From contig CM040448.1 in the NCBI GenBank assembly GCA_022749755.1, positions 9,546,481 to 9,610,480 of the forward strand: DNA of 64,000 nt, written 5' to 3'. The stretch is from Azadirachta indica. Taxonomy: Eukaryota > Streptophyta > Magnoliopsida > Sapindales > Meliaceae. Positions 1-13,099 of the stretch are shown here, one piece after another (the first letter of the stretch is position 1; every line of letters starts with the position of its first letter). The notes under the pieces were generated by a model, which saw only the letters and a list, made by a program, of their open reading frames with translations, searched no databases and was not told the origin of the DNA. The translations under genes were made by a program, and so were the position numbers.

Positions 1-45
1 TCTCTCTCTCTCTCTCTCTCTCTCTACATATATATATATATATAT
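1..45. repeat. Dinucleotide microsatellite (TC)n then (TA)n
   Basis: The window opens inside a TC dinucleotide run that changes to a TA run near position 29. It is probably longer than shown because it is cut by the window edge. Confidence 0.95.
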
Positions 46-2030
46 AGTCATAAAAATTCTTTTCCTATAAAGAAAAGGTTTTTAAGTACATAGTTTTCTT
101 ATAAGGAAAAAGGTTTCAAAAATTATATAATTTTCCTATAAAAAAAGATTTTCAATTATATAGAGGACAAAATTAAATAAGCAATTCCTTAAAGAAAAAT
201 TACTCTTATAAGTAAAGTATTAATAATTAGGTGGGATCACTATTTTAAACTTAAAAAAATGTTTAATCAATTTATCATTATATAATTTAAGAAAAAAGAA
301 TTCTTGATTCCTCCATGTTGTTTAACATATTAGTCCGATAACCCCTTATTGTTTTCATAATATCCAGAATATCGCTTCTATTACCTCACATGATCAGATA
401 TAATAACATATGAGCCGCAAAAGTTTAGCCTATTAATTTAAATAGTCTTAATAATTTTCAAAATACTCATAAACATTATAATTTATTAGGAAATAACAAT
501 AATACCCTTATATAATAGTAATTAGTTAAAAAATTATTTTTAGTATCTAATTAAAAATAAATATTAAATAAAAATAATAATATATTTTATTCTATAACAT
601 ATTGACAACTAATTTATAAATTATCTTGTAAATACAAATTTATTTAAACTTTGAATTTCTTTTTAACACAATATTCATAAATTAAAAGATCAATTTTATA
701 GGTTTCAAACTAAATAAAATATATTATTATTTTATTTATTTTGAAAATTATAAAATTGATCATTCAATTTTATTCAATATTTAGATAAATTTATCATGTT
801 TAAAAATTTTTAAATTTAGATAAATTTTCATTCCAAGAATAATTTATATTATTTTATTTAATATTTAATATAAAAATAATATTTATATTGACTAACATAT
901 GTGAAGAACAATACATTTAAAAAAAATATGATTTATTTTATTTTTTTCAAATACCTGTATAATATTGATTGTTAATATATTGTAAAATTTTATAATTATA
1001 TTATAATATAATAATTATGACTATACGTAATTATAAGTGTTGTATTATAATATATTTTATTTGTAGATTAATATTTATTTATGAATCATAAATATTTTAT
1101 TATAATATACTTTATTTATAAATTAGCATTTATTTATGATTTATTTTATTTATTTTCTAATAACTAATTAATCTTGTATTGTTAATATATTTTATTTGTA
1201 GATTAATATTTTTTTATGAATCATAAATATTTTAAAATAAATAAACTTATATTTTAATTATAATATATTAATAAATATTTATATTCATTGTGTTTTTTTA
1301 AAATAATATATATTATTATTTGAATATTTATTTTTAATTAGGACCTGAAAATAATTTTTTAGCGAATTAATATTACATATAATTGTTATTTTTTAATAAA
1401 TTAATATTTTTATAAGTATTTTTATAAGTATTTTTTAAATTATTAAAACTGTTTAAGTTAATAAGCTAAATTTTATGAATGTATATATTATTATACTTAA
1501 CACTGTTAATTAATAGAAGGAAAATTTAAAGTATTATAAAAACAATAGAGAGGTATTGAAATATTAGGCTAAATAATAGGGGAAATCAGGAGTTCTTTGA
1601 TTTAAAAATACATGATTAAAAATATAAAAACAAGTATATATTAATTTTAATCTAAAAATAATAAAATGTTTTAAAAAAAGTTCGGGGAACAAAATATAGA
1701 TATTTCACATTCCATAATTAAGATCATAAAAAAAATTAATATTTTATTAAAAAATTTTGGCTTGGCCCTGTAGGCCCTTGAATAGCTTCGCCTAGACTTC
1801 GGCCGAACATTTTTTCAGTTGCAATGTATTATTTAGAAATTTTTTAGTTGAATATTTATTGTATATATTTATTTAGTAGTTTATATTCATAATTCATTTT
1901 TAATTAAATTATATTCATATCCTATATTGGAAAAATTACCCTTTTTTGGGCTGTTGAATTAAAAAAGATAAAACTTCCTTACCGTCAAAATTTTCAATTA
2001 AAATTAGTCGAATTTTTATGATTTTTAATT
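46..2030. other. AT-rich intergenic DNA, no gene seen
   Basis: The stretch is strongly AT-rich, with stops in all frames and no recognisable protein similarity. Nothing further can be supported. Confidence 0.7.
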
Positions 2031-2651
2031 GGGAATGGCAATGGAGCGGGGTGACAGTGGGGAAGTATGCCCCATTCTCCACCCTGTTTTTTATTTTAAC
2101 CCTCATTTGCTACCCCATTACTCAATAAATTTAATGAAGTGGGGATGGAGAATCCTTATATAAGGAATGAGTTTCTCATCCACATATTAATTCTCATTTT
2201 ATATTATTTTATAAATTAATTTTAGTAATATAAAAATTTAATTAAATTAAATAAAAATATTATTAATATATTATTGAAAATATAATTTTTAATTTTTAAT
2301 TTTTTATTTGTATATTATATTTTTTATAACATTAATTCATGACTCCAAAAATTTTTATTACTAATTACATTTAATTAGAATATATAATTTTAGAAATTGT
2401 AATATAAAATTATATTTACATATATAAAATTTAATTTACCAATTATAATATATTTATATTATGTTTTAATGGGGAATTGGGTGAAGGTAGGGTAGGGAGA
2501 GTTAAACTAATCCATGTTCCATTAATAAATTGGAGATTAATTTTTTCTCGTTTCCTGCTCCATTCTCCGTAAATTTATCTGAATTTATTCCTATTGAGGT
2601 TGTATCCCCATAAATTTAGGCCCCATAAAAAAATTTTACCATCCCTATTCT
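2031..2651. mobile_element. Candidate non-autonomous foldback/MITE-like element
   Basis: Two islands of higher GC stand about 600 bp apart in AT-rich DNA. The left one begins GGGAATGGCAATGG and the right one, read on the opposite strand, has AGGGATGGTAAAA, so the ends are loosely inverted. The inside also has mirrored G-rich blocks (wording like GTGGGGATGGAGAATCC and, inverted, GGAGAATGGAGCAGG). No coding sequence lies between. The target duplication could not be fixed, so the borders are approximate. It could instead be an old recombined piece of a larger transposon. Confidence 0.35.
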
Positions 2652-3190
2652 CAATTTGACTCCTGCCCAACCAAACTTTTTTAATTGAACTAAATGAATA
2701 TCTTAACCTCCTATTAGATTTGAAATATCGTAAATCTCCCTATTGTCAAATTTAATTTTCTATTAAAAGTAACATAATATTTTAACTTGAACTACAAATG
2801 ATTATCTTAACCTCCTATTAGATTGAAATACCTCAAAATCTCCCTATTAAATTTGTATTCTATCTAAATATTAATTTGTAAACCCAAATTCATTTATAAA
2901 AATTGCAAAGAAAATATTTTTTTGTAAGATTAAATTTATGATAATTTTGTAGAAAAATTCATAAAGATTAAGGTAAATAATCATTTTGTAATAATAAAAA
3001 CTAAATAACAATTTATAAACTCAATTTAATCAATAAAAATTGAAAATAGTAAATCTATATTTTTGTGAGGAGAAAAAAACTCATGGGTCCTAAAGATTTG
3101 GCCTAATGTACATTTTAGTCCCAAAGATTTAAAAAATACCCATAAAACTCCTAATCCGTCAATTTGTAGCCATAATATGGAAGGGTTATT

Positions 3191-4990
3191 GTAACATCTT
3201 TAATTTTAAAAAATTTCAACAGAATTTTCAATATAATATAGTGTACATCAAATATGTATTCCTGTAAATTTTAAAATTTTACTTTAAACACTTCTAATAA
3301 AATTAAGCACCAACTACTTCATTTCATTATTCAATAAAATACAATTAGTTTTATGACTTCTAAAATTCAAGTACAGGCATAAAAATTACATCAAATCTAC
3401 ACTTGGCAAGATCCTACTCCTATAATTACATATAGTTTCAAAAATGACAAAATTTTTTCCTAAAGTATCCCTTTGTCTTCTATTTATAAGAATCTCTTAC
3501 GTCACTTAAACCTGAAAAATAAGGATGAACTAATGACCAATAGACATTTATACACAAAGGCAGTTTTAAAATTTACAATAAATAAATTTGAACATTAAAG
3601 CACTTCTTAATTTCCAACCAAAAGTGTAATATAATATCAAATCAAAATTTCAATTTCAATGTTCATACAAATAACATAAAACACATTAATTCCATTACAT
3701 AAAAAAAAAATTTCATAAATTTTGTGCTTGCGTACTTTACAAGCATTATTCTGAATATTACCGCCCCAAAAACTGACCATACGTACTTTAAGAGCATTAT
3801 TCGCAAGGATCTTCATTCCATCAAAAACGATCTTTAGAAGTATTATTTTTAGAGATCGTCGTCCCAACAAAAACGACTTTTAGAGACATTATTTTTAAAG
3901 ACCGTCGCTCCAAACACCGGTGTCATATCACAACAACAATTATAGCCATTACATTATCATTTATCAATTCATTTCACAACATTTTCATACAAATCATATA
4001 TTTATAAAAATATAACACGTGTTGATATAATTTTCTCACTATATTTATAAATTTAATATTCTTATGAAAATTATTATTTAAACTCAATTCAAAAAATAAT
4101 TAATTGGATCAACACGTGGTGATTTAAAATTTTCATACACATTTATCAAAACATCTACCGTAATTAAACACCATACTTTTCAGTTTTAAAACCAAAACTC
4201 ATCAAATATATATAAATACCTACATGTATATTGTATAATAATTTTTCACTCTCTATTGACTTTTCATCTTTCTCCAAATCAATTCCTAATATTAATAAAT
4301 AATAAACCAACTTATTTATCTAACAAAATATACCATTCCCACATATAAATATTCTAACTCCATAAAATTTTAAAACTAAATTATGTAATTGAACTTGCTA
4401 AAATTTAAAACTTATATAATAAAATATAAATTCTAACCAAGTTTATACCTCCTTTTCACTTTCTTTTCATTTTTTATCTACTTGTTCAAACGACAAAAGT
4501 AAAACTGCACATACGAAATATATATATATATATATATATATATATGCTGGCAACTTGACCAAAGGCTTATGCCCTTTATTTTATTATTTATAACATTTTT
4601 TTGTCTGATTTACACGTTGCACACTAAAAGCTATACCAAAAGCCAAAAGTCCACCAATTCACATGGCAATGCCTAACTCCACCACCAATAGTCTCAAAAC
4701 ATTTGTAACAATCATTTTCCTTTATTCATTATTATTTTATTGCTTTTGCCTTTCACTTCACCGACTAAAAGGAAGCCACCTAGATTTTGAACTTCATTCA
4801 AGCCTTTGATTTTGTCTTTTCACCTTTTACCTATAATAAAAATTTTTTTATCCAAAATTTCTTCTCTTATAAGTGTTTAAACCTATTCGTTTATAATCAA
4901 ATAATCTATTTTCTATGAGTATACTTATTTTTTAAATTTTATGTTTATGCATTAATTAAAACCTAGACATTATAATTATTATGCAATTAT
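3191..4990. repeat. LTR-like dispersed repeat, copy A
   Basis: This non-coding block is shared, in the same orientation, with about 25110-26585. Shared landmarks in order are a CTTGCGTACTTTA block, a block with CATACGTACTTTAAGAGCAT, the words CACCGGTG and AACACGTGTT, a (TA)n run, and an AT-rich tail with TTTACCTATAATAAA. The block starts TGTAACA, a beginning common in plant Ty3/gypsy long terminal repeats, which is why an LTR origin is suggested. Inside, 3740-3920 holds about four degenerate copies of a ~46-54 bp unit ending around CATTATT. No protein is encoded. Confidence 0.6.
4517..4545. repeat. (TA)n microsatellite
   Basis: This is an uninterrupted TA run inside repeat copy A. The related copy B has a TA run at the matching place (26215-26240), so the microsatellite belongs to the repeat family. 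Confidence 0.9.
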
Positions 4991-6190
4991 TATTTTATTC
5001 CTAAAAATATTTTATCCATGTTGCTCCTAACAAAAGTTTACAAAGACGAAAATAACTTCTGATAAAAAATTTTTATAACATTAATCAATAATGATTTTAT
5101 TAAAAAATTTGCATAAAAATTTAGGATAATAATTATTTTATAACACTAAAAAGTTAAATATAATTATGTAAATGCAAATCAATTTATAAGGTTATTTTTA
5201 GCTCTACGATGACATTTATTGATATATATCACATCTACCAATTTTTTATTGTAAGTCATCACTATAATCTCAAATAATTCAAATATACATTAATTTTAAT
5301 AGATTTTATTGAAATTACATTATTGTCCTTATTTTAATTGTCACTATTTGTGCATAGACTAAATTAACCTTATATTTATAGTATTAACCATTGAAATTAG
5401 GCAGAAATATATGCTACTCTTCTAATTCTTGGTCTAATTACCTAGTTCCCCATAATATTTAGGAAACACCCATTATCCCAACATTTAGATGTTTTGTTTG
5501 CCTCGATTTTTTTAAATTTTAAAATAATAAAAAAATTTGGAATTCAAACTTAGGAATTAAAGGAAAAGTAATAATGCACTCACCACTATACCAATTGCAT
5601 TTATATGTTTATATATCCAATCTTTAAGAGGTAATCCATTTGGTAGTACATATTTAATAAATATTGTTAAAAAATAAAATTATTTTTGAATTATTATTAC
5701 TAATTTAAAAGAATTTTATAATTTCAAAATAAAATTACTATATGCTTAATGGAAGAGGCAAGGATTACTCCAAGATCAAAAGAGTTGCTGAAAAATGATG
5801 GAAGGGAACCAAGCTTATGTGAAGCTTTAACAACAAGAAGAAGGACAAAAAAGAGAGATAAGAAGCTCCAAAAGGCAGTTCCAAGTCAAGATAAGAGAAG
5901 AATAGATGTTTTCACTGCCATAAGGGGGTCCTTTAAGGAGATTGTCCAAAAAGAAAAGGCAAAGCAAAGGGGAGCCATGAGAAGTTTAGTAATTAAAGTT
6001 ATCATTGCCTCGTATGCATCTGACGAAGGCTATTGTAAGAGTTGATTTATTGATTGCATCAACTAACAAAACTAAAGGTTAGTGGGTTCGAGACTTGGAT
6101 GTTCTTTTAACATGTGTCCTAATAGAAACTTGTTTGATTTATATCACGCTACAACTGGGGAAATGTCTTAATGAGAAATAATATAGCTTG
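4991..6190. other. Intergenic DNA with an orphan 98-codon ORF
   Basis: The only sizeable reading frame is 5749-6045 on the plus strand, 98 codons, starting MEEARITPRS and rich in Lys and Arg. I recognise no domain. It ends 150 bp before a decayed copia fragment on the same strand and may be part of that element or chance. A short tRNA-promoter-like word (GGGTTCGAGAC) occurs near 6086. The rest is featureless. Confidence 0.4.
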
Positions 6191-6219
6191 TTCTGTTATA
6201 TTATTAGAATTAGTCCTGT

Positions 6220-6635
6220 TAAGATTAGAATGGATGATGGAATAGTGAGAACTTTGTAGCAAGTTAGACATGTCACTGACCTTTAAAGACATTTAGTTTC
6301 TTTAAGGATGCTTGATCAAGTATTGGACATAGCTTCAAGGTTGAGAATGGAAGTTTAAAGATTCTAAAGAGATCCATGGTAGTTATCAAAGAAAAAGAGA
6401 TATGGATTGTATGTTCTGATAGGATTAGTTGTATCTAATAATATAACAATAAAGGATCTGAAATTGAGAAAACAATGCTTTGGCATTTAATTAAGTCTAA
6501 GCCATACGAGTGAGAAAAGCTTAAGAGAACTAAGCAAGAAAAATCTCTTAAGAAACATGGAGTTTAATACATTAGATTTCTGTGAGAATTACATCATTGA
6601 GAAGGCTTTGTAGGGGCGCAGTAGTTATGAAGGGC
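6220..6635 (+). mobile_element. Decayed Ty1/copia retrotransposon, gag-pre-integrase region
   Basis: Conceptual translation with frame jumps gives pieces typical of the copia polyprotein just before the integrase core. First come VRHV and a piece reading LVSLRMLD, then LWHL followed by LRELSKKNLL, then FCENYIIEKA, which matches the usual zinc-binding ending (FCE-C-GK). Several stops and frameshifts interrupt it, so it is dead. No long terminal repeats could be assigned. The family is well known; the decay is seen directly. Confidence 0.7.
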
Positions 6636-6639
6636 ATAG

Positions 6640-7775
6640 GTTGAGATTCTACTAGAGTTTCAGTAGTGAGCAATAAAGAGATGCTGCTGGCGGTGAGATT
6701 CGGTATGGTGCTGATAGTGGGTAGAGAGTTTAAACCCAAGATCTAGTTATGGTGAAAAAGTTAAAAGTCAAGAAGGTGGTGGCAAGTGGCAATAATGGTA
6801 GGCAACTTTGCTTGGAAATATCGTGAAGATAGCGAGACAGAGAGTTTGATCAAACGTTAAATGCTATTGACGGCATCCAAGAGTGTCAGCTAGTAGTCGT
6901 GGTGTGATTAGAAGGGGGGCAGATTGGCGATGATTGGCAACAAAGGTCAGCTTGAAGAAAAAGACTTGAAGATTTTATCGGCTGTAGACTTTGGGTTGAT
7001 TTTGGGTTTCTTTTTCCTTTTTTACTAGACAAAGTTTTTGTCTTAGCATTTAGGAAATTGGTTTGTCATTTGAAAAATAAAAAGAAAATACACAAAAATA
7101 AAAACTAATGAGAAAGTGGGTGGAATGAGACGCCAATACATAATCCTTGTCCCCGACCCATAATTAAAATAGCGATACGATATTATCTCCATCTCTTGCC
7201 TGTTTTCCTTTTTCGACAAAAAGACAATCTCTATTCCTTGCTCGAACAGGGCAAGCATCAGATTTTTGCCATTCCCAACCATTACCAACAATGTTGATCG
7301 AAGAGCATCACCAAACATAGAGCACTCTGGTGAACACACCACCACCATTATTTTACTACTAGCATTAATCTTGTTGATGCCAAAAATTCGTTTATTTCGA
7401 CTTCAAACAACAAAATTCGTCTTCAAGATTAAAAGTGTTAAAACTTGCTTGTAAAACAAACAAAGTCAAAGAGATAGCCGGCTTGCTTGGCGTATGCACT
7501 CTAATGCTTAAGTCAAATGATTTTCTTGGGAGTAGAAAAAAAAATTTAGCAACCTTTTTACTAGGAATCAATGTACCTACCTTTCTTTTCCACTGCCAGG
7601 GTTTTATAGACGCGGGGAATAACTGTCTTAGCTATTTTCCGGACCACGTTTCATGTTCTCCCCATGATTAAAAGTAGGGAGGACGTGTAGTTAGTGGGTG
7701 GAGTGCATAGCAAAATTTCTGTTGCCCACGTTGAGCCAGGTCGAGTAATATTTTATACCTGACCTAATTCAGTTA
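6640..7775. other. Intergenic DNA, no gene seen
   Basis: It contains several short overlapping ORFs on both strands (60-100 codons) with no recognisable motif, probably decayed retroelement sequence continuing from the copia fragment. Nothing firm can be said. Confidence 0.5.
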
Positions 7776-7912
7776 TCCTACCACAATGAATATTCTATTT
7801 TTGGCTCGGTCTTATGTGTGTCATTCAGTCTCAGGAGATTATTGAGCCCAACCACATGTCATCTGTTGGCCTAGCATATTTGTGCTCAAGTACTTTCTCA
7901 AAATCAGCCCTC
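7776..7912. repeat. Direct repeat unit, left copy (possible LTR piece)
   Basis: About 130 bp are shared in the same orientation with 13100-13235: both contain TTATCC(T/C)ACC, then a GGTCTTAT(G/A)(T/C)GTGTCAT block, an AGATTAT block and TCCG/TCTGTTAG-like text ending in GTACTTTC. The pair brackets the gypsy-like remains between them and may be fragments of one element's long terminal repeats. Confidence 0.5.
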
Positions 7913-8250
7913 AGAGTGTTTAGTTAAAGGCTGTTTTACTAGAAATTATTTAATTTTTTTTTTTTCGAGCATAGAGTTGTCCTTCCTCTATTCTCATATT
8001 AAGCACGCCTTTTCACATTTGAAAGGGTGAACAGTTGCACAGCTTTTTAAGAGATGCGTTTCCTCAAGAAACGTTCAGTAGTTACCCTTTCCGTGGCTAC
8101 CTTTTAGTTATCCTGCAATTGGGCCACCTGACATTGCTCTATTAGGTTATTCTTGTAATCGCTACGCAGGCAATCGCCCAACATTTAAAGCCATTAACAT
8201 GGATCATCTAGACCCTTGATTTTGGACGGATTAAATTAGTCAAGCTCAGA

Positions 8251-8723
8251 TATAAATGCACGACTTTCCTTTCGTTTCTTATTTTTTCAGCTGTCTCTCT
8301 CTTGCAAACAACTTTTTTACTGCGCATACGCTACTTCCGACTCCTTAGGCCTCCTTTAACCTTGTTCAAGTCATCTTTTTCACGGAAATTCCTTTCAATC
8401 GGTAAGCTTTTCTTTCTTACTTACTCTTATTTACATTGCTGAGTTCTTCAATTATGTTTGCTTATTCTTCTTGGGTTTTATTTTTTTTTGTGAAATAGTA
8501 TAACTATTTTATTAAGCATGTATAATTGCTCTATTTTGGGGGTGTTTTCAGGATTTAATGTGTCTGTTAGGGCATAAAGAGTGTTTGTGAAAATGTTTAT
8601 GAATGCATGCCATAATCCAATAGAATTTTTTCCTGCTTTCTTCTCGACCTAACTTGAGCTCGGGTTTAAAACTTTAGGCTCCTCCCTTTAGTAACTTGAG
8701 CGATTTGTATGATTTTAGGTTTG
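8251..8723 (+). promoter_or_regulatory. Promoter-like TATA box and 5' leader intron of the gag-like ORF
   Basis: A TATAAATG box at 8251 is followed by a pyrimidine-rich leader. A consensus donor (GGTAAGC, cut after 8401) and a pyrimidine-preceded acceptor (TTTTAG at 8718) would splice the leader to an ATG at 8724. This gives the plus-strand retroelement ORF its own gene-like start. It is inferred from sequence only. Confidence 0.45.
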
Positions 8724-11362
8724 ATGGATCACATCAATATCTCTTCATCATCCTCATCCTAGCTAGTCCAATACGGACTATGGGGCTTGGAATAGGCTCT
8801 CCTCTTCTATTAGACATGACTACTTGATGATTTACATTGAAATTCCTTTTAAGAAAACAACTCCCTTGTAAATAGTCTATCCTAACTTTAAAGCTAGAAC
8901 TCCTGAGTTGGGACACAATACTCTCGAGACTAGGCATTCCGAGACTATTGTTATCTCTAATAGCTCTTCTAATGACGTGCAGGGGAACATGGATCCTCAA
9001 AGAAGTAAAGCTGGAGATCAGGATGTTTTCCCAGAATTAGGTAGCACTCTAGGTAAATTGGCCTCTTCTATTGGGGATAAGGCTATATAAGTTCAAGTAA
9101 TAGAGCCCGTGGATGTTGATACACCTAGAGAGTCTTCCTCTAAGATAGGGGATGGCAATGAAGCTTCAAGGATGATGTTCTTAGTGATGGTTCTGAAGCA
9201 ACTAAGACGAAGATATTAGAAACACCCCGGACTCTATTGGGCAATTTAGGCCATATGAGGCGGAGTGATTTATCTCATCTATGACTTATGCTGATCTCAA
9301 AAATCATAGAAAAATATACTAGATTCCCGATGATATATATCTTAGGTTGCCCAAAGTGGAAGAATTCCTGAGTGAACCCAAGGAGAGGGAAATAGCCCTT
9401 CATGAGGAGGTATTCCACTTCGGGCTTAGGTTGCCCATTCAATAATACTTCGCTCACCTTTTTTACTTCTTGAACATTCCCCCATACCAATTGAACCTAA
9501 ATGGCTGGTGGGTGATAACTAGGCTTTATGTGATCTAGGCTGTTGGAAATCCCACCCCCTCTCCTCTCCCAAGCATTAAACAAATTAGATATGTTTATGT
9601 GCTGAAGAAGAACCCCAAAAATAACCCTGAGTTCCATCATCTTCAGTCTCAACCTCTGACCACTAAAATAGTGACTAGCTCCCTAACCTACAATAAGGAC
9701 TAGAAACACAAATGATTTTTCGTGAGCGTAAATTGTGGTCAGTCATTAGAATGCTAGGTACGGATAGTTGTGTACCCACCGCTTTTCACTGTGAAGATAA
9801 TCTCAATCCATATTTCGATTCTTGTTTTGTTGTTTTCTTCCCTTCAAATTTCAATTCTCCAATTATGTTCTCTACTGATCTAACTAATGATTTGTCTTTC
9901 TTCCAATTGATTTGTAGAGAAAAGCTCCTTCACTTGCCGACACTGTCTTAGAAAGAATTTTTACCGATAAAGCTGTTGCTGGTAATCGAAGAAATCTTCT
10001 TTCCTCTTATTCCTTAGTAGACTCAAGCTTAGTTACGTCTGCTCCAACGCGAGGAAAACTTGTCGCGGCTAAAAAAAAGCAAAAACTGGGAAAAGTGATT
10101 TTAATCCCGACCTTAATTTCATGCCTACCAACTTCTGAACCACTTTATTTCTCCTTTGTGCAGAAATGATGGCTTTAAAACAATCGAGGAGAGGCTCTAT
10201 TGTAGGGAAAAGTGCCTCGAACAACCTTCAAGCGTTACTTGAGAAATCAAAACAAGGGAAAGGGAAAGTAAGCTTGGGCCTTGGTCAGGCCTTCAAGAAT
10301 CTCCTACCCAAGCAGATCAAGAAAGCCCCTACCAAGCCTAACTCAAAGGATAAAGGGAAGAATTTGGCAGTAGTCATAGAGAAAGGGCTCTACGTCCCTC
10401 TAAAAAGACCTGTAGATTGGATCGAGAAGGAGGGGGAATCGACTTATTCACAGTCCCTGAAGTGACGAAGGTGTCCAATCACAGGTTCAGATAAGAGCAT
10501 TTTAAAGGGGGCGATCGAGCTATTTTTGAAAGACCTGCCTGAGAATAAAAGAAAGGATTATACTCATCTAATCCCAACCATTAGCGACCTCGGGTATTCA
10601 TCTCCCCTATAGTTAATAAAGCTATTAAGAATAAGCTAGCGAAAGAGGCACTAGACCTCTTATATAAGTAGGCTTGTCAAGTTTGATTTTTATTCTTTGT
10701 CTCCTCTTTTTCATATTGTCTGAGCTCTCTGTCACTGAAGTAATTTTCCTTTTTGGCAGCTCATTCATGGCCTATCCATTTACAAGGAACAAGCCAAAGG
10801 TAACTCTTTCACTGTCGCCTTGATTTAGAAGATGATTTCTAAGCTCAAAGCAAAAAAATAAAGAGCGGTTGAGAAGAGACAAGGAAAATGAGAAGAAGTG
10901 AGAGCACTCTAAAGCCGAACTATCCGAAAAAAAGAAGAAATAGAGTTTGGAGCATTCTCAGCTCGAGTCTTCAATTTTTGACTTAATGGCTCATAAAGCT
11001 GACCTGGAGAAAGAGTTGGTCGTCGTGGATAATTGCATTCAGAAGGCCAAGAACAATGTGGTCAATGAAGGCATGGACATTATCTATAAAATCATCCACT
11101 TCACCGACCTGAGTTACAATATTTCTTATATTTACGATGTTTTAGGTAATGATCGTCCAAAGGTAGACTCTCATGAGGCTGGATCTCTCAAGGTAGAGGT
11201 TACTATAGAAGAAGTTTTTGAACCTGCTGGTCAGTGAACAATTCCATCAAACGCTGATTAGCAATCTCCTGGTCTGCTTGTATTTAAACCGGTTCAAAAT
11301 CCTTCGGATTCTAAAGCTGATAGCCAGCCTACTTTTGGGACCATCGTCTCTCCAAACAAATA
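8724..11362 (+). pseudogene. Decayed gag-like / 'putative gypsy-type transposon' ORF
   Basis: An ATG is followed by a serine-rich start (MDHINISSSSSS) that soon hits stops. From 9276 a long frame with scattered stops reads VEEFLSEPKE, FHFGLRLPIQ, then YFAHLFYFLNIPPYQLN and GWWVITRLY. This is the pattern of the plant gag-like domain often annotated as Transposase_28 / putative gypsy-type transposon. Further on, an intact 99-codon lysine-rich stretch lies at 10166-10465 and a 96-codon stretch with heptad-like leucines (likely coiled coil) at 10947-11237. At least three in-frame stops break the conserved part, so it is dead. The integrase next to it is on the other strand, which recalls Tat-lineage gypsy elements that carry an extra antisense ORF between pol and the 3' LTR. 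Confidence 0.6.
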
Positions 11363-12059
11363 ATTGTGCTATGTAGCAAAACTTGTATTTTTGAACTTGT
11401 AAAAATTTTATCTGATGTAACTATCCAACTTTAATGAAAATCTATTATTTCTATTTCGAGCTTGTCTCTTCATTTAGATTCTCTTCTATTCAAGCATGAA
11501 TGATTAACTTCTAATAATCAGTTAAGTAATGCATAAGATCTCCTCACAAGCATTTTCTCAGAGTATAGAAAATTTTTAAGTGTGAAAATTTTTTAAGTAC
11601 GAAAATCTTTTTAACACTTACGTAGACAAGAAAATATAACCTGATTGTGACACCTCTGATCAGTATTTCCTTGATCATCTATGGCATAATCTCCCTCCCA
11701 TGACTGTTGCATGGTTGATTTTGAGTCTCGGTATGGATGCATCATGTTGATGTTTTGTTAACTTGATGCCATTTAACCATTTTGGATCAATGTTTGATCC
11801 AAGGTTGTTATTAATGACTTCAAATCGATATTTTATGGATTTAAAGCGATCTCTTCAAATCGATATCTTCTTGATCTGAAGAGATTTTTTTACCCTTTTC
11901 TACATTGGTATTTTCTTGATCTGTGGTTGACAACATATTCGCATGACCTAAATCGATATTTTCCTGGACCTAAGGCTGAAATAGATAACGACTTCATTGC
12001 TCGTTAGACGACAAAATTGCATTATTGCAGAAAGTTGAATTTTATTGGCATATTTACAA
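11363..12059. other. Spacer inside retroelement remains
   Basis: No reading frame is present. The first part resembles the 3' untranslated end of the gag-like unit; the middle repeats the words TTGATC and AAATCGATAT several times (11780-11960). Probably element-internal non-coding DNA. Confidence 0.4.
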
Positions 12060-13095
12060 TCAGATTATAATACTACAACCAGGAATAGTAGAATTTTAAC
12101 ATTTCCGCATTCCATGATTTCTTCACCTCTCTTCTATCGGGATGTTGCAGCTTATAAACACCTGGTCTTACAACCCTAATAATCTTCTAGGGTCCCTCCC
12201 AATTTGCTCCCAAGACTCCTTGTCCGGGCTTCTTCGTTTACAGAGTAAGTCATCGTAGGACTAAATCACCTGCTCTGAATGTTCTGGAATGGACCTTATG
12301 GTTATAATATTTGGCCACCTTTTGTTGATAAGCAGCTATTTTTAGTAAAGCCTAGTCTCTCCTTTCCTCGAGCAAATATAGGTCGTTTTGCATATTTTTC
12401 TCATTCTGAGTTTCATCGAAATGACTAATTCGAAATGTTGGGACCTTGACTTCCATTAGTGCTACTGCTTTGAACCAAATGCTAGTAAGAAAGGCATTTC
12501 ACTAGTAATAGTTTTTGTCGTAATCCTATACACCCATAACACTCGAAAAAGCTCATCTACCCATGCTCCTTTGTGATCATTCAGTTTTTTCTTCAAAGTT
12601 TTCTTGATGATCTTATTCACGGCTTTTATTTGGCCATTGGCTTTTGCATGAGCAGGGGTTACCAACCTGAGGTCAATGCTCAAGTTTGAACAGAACTCTT
12701 TGAAAAAGTTGTTATCAAACTACTTCCCATGGTTAGCAATTAGGATGTAAGATACGCTAAACCTATAAATCAAATTTTTTTTTTATTAACGCAGTGATCT
12801 TTCTCTCAGTAATGATGGCCAGAGGTTTAGCCTCAGCCCATTTTGTAAAATAATTAACTACGATCATGGCATACTTCATTTGAGCTCTTCCGGCGAGTAA
12901 CGGCTCAATCAAGTCTAGTCCCACTAAGTAAAAGGCCAGGAATTGAGTAATGTGGTCAGCTTTTCAAACGACTGTTTTGGTATGTCATTATAAAACTGAC
13001 AACTTTGGCATGATCTTGTGACTCGAATGGCATCCTAATGCAAGGTTGGCCAGTAATACCCCAGTCTTATTATTCGATGAGCCAAGGATCGGCCA
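12060..13095 (-). pseudogene. Decayed Ty3/gypsy integrase (3' end of pol)
   Basis: Read on the minus strand, the pieces follow the normal order of a gypsy integrase. First comes the zinc-binding part (GRSLAHRI, LGYYWPTL, then CQSCQ, 13090-12990). Next are catalytic-core pieces (YFTKW-like text near 12850-12870). Then the C-terminal core at 12683-12462 reads TPAHAKANGQIKAVNK, KKLNDHKGAWVDEL, LWVYRITT. Last is the GPY-type tail (FRAGDLV, NWEGP, VVRPGVYKLQ, NAEMLK, down to about 12070). Multiple stops and shifts make it non-functional. Reverse transcriptase and RNase H are missing, since the sequence changes character at about 13095. Confidence 0.85.
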
Positions 13096-13099
13096 ATTA

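Noticed and set aside
3637..3870. 77-codon minus ORF
   Set aside because: It is translation of the tandem units inside repeat copy A.
6065..6100. tRNA-like B-box word near GGGTTCGAGAC
   Set aside because: No A box at the right distance and no cloverleaf; not enough to call a tRNA or SINE.
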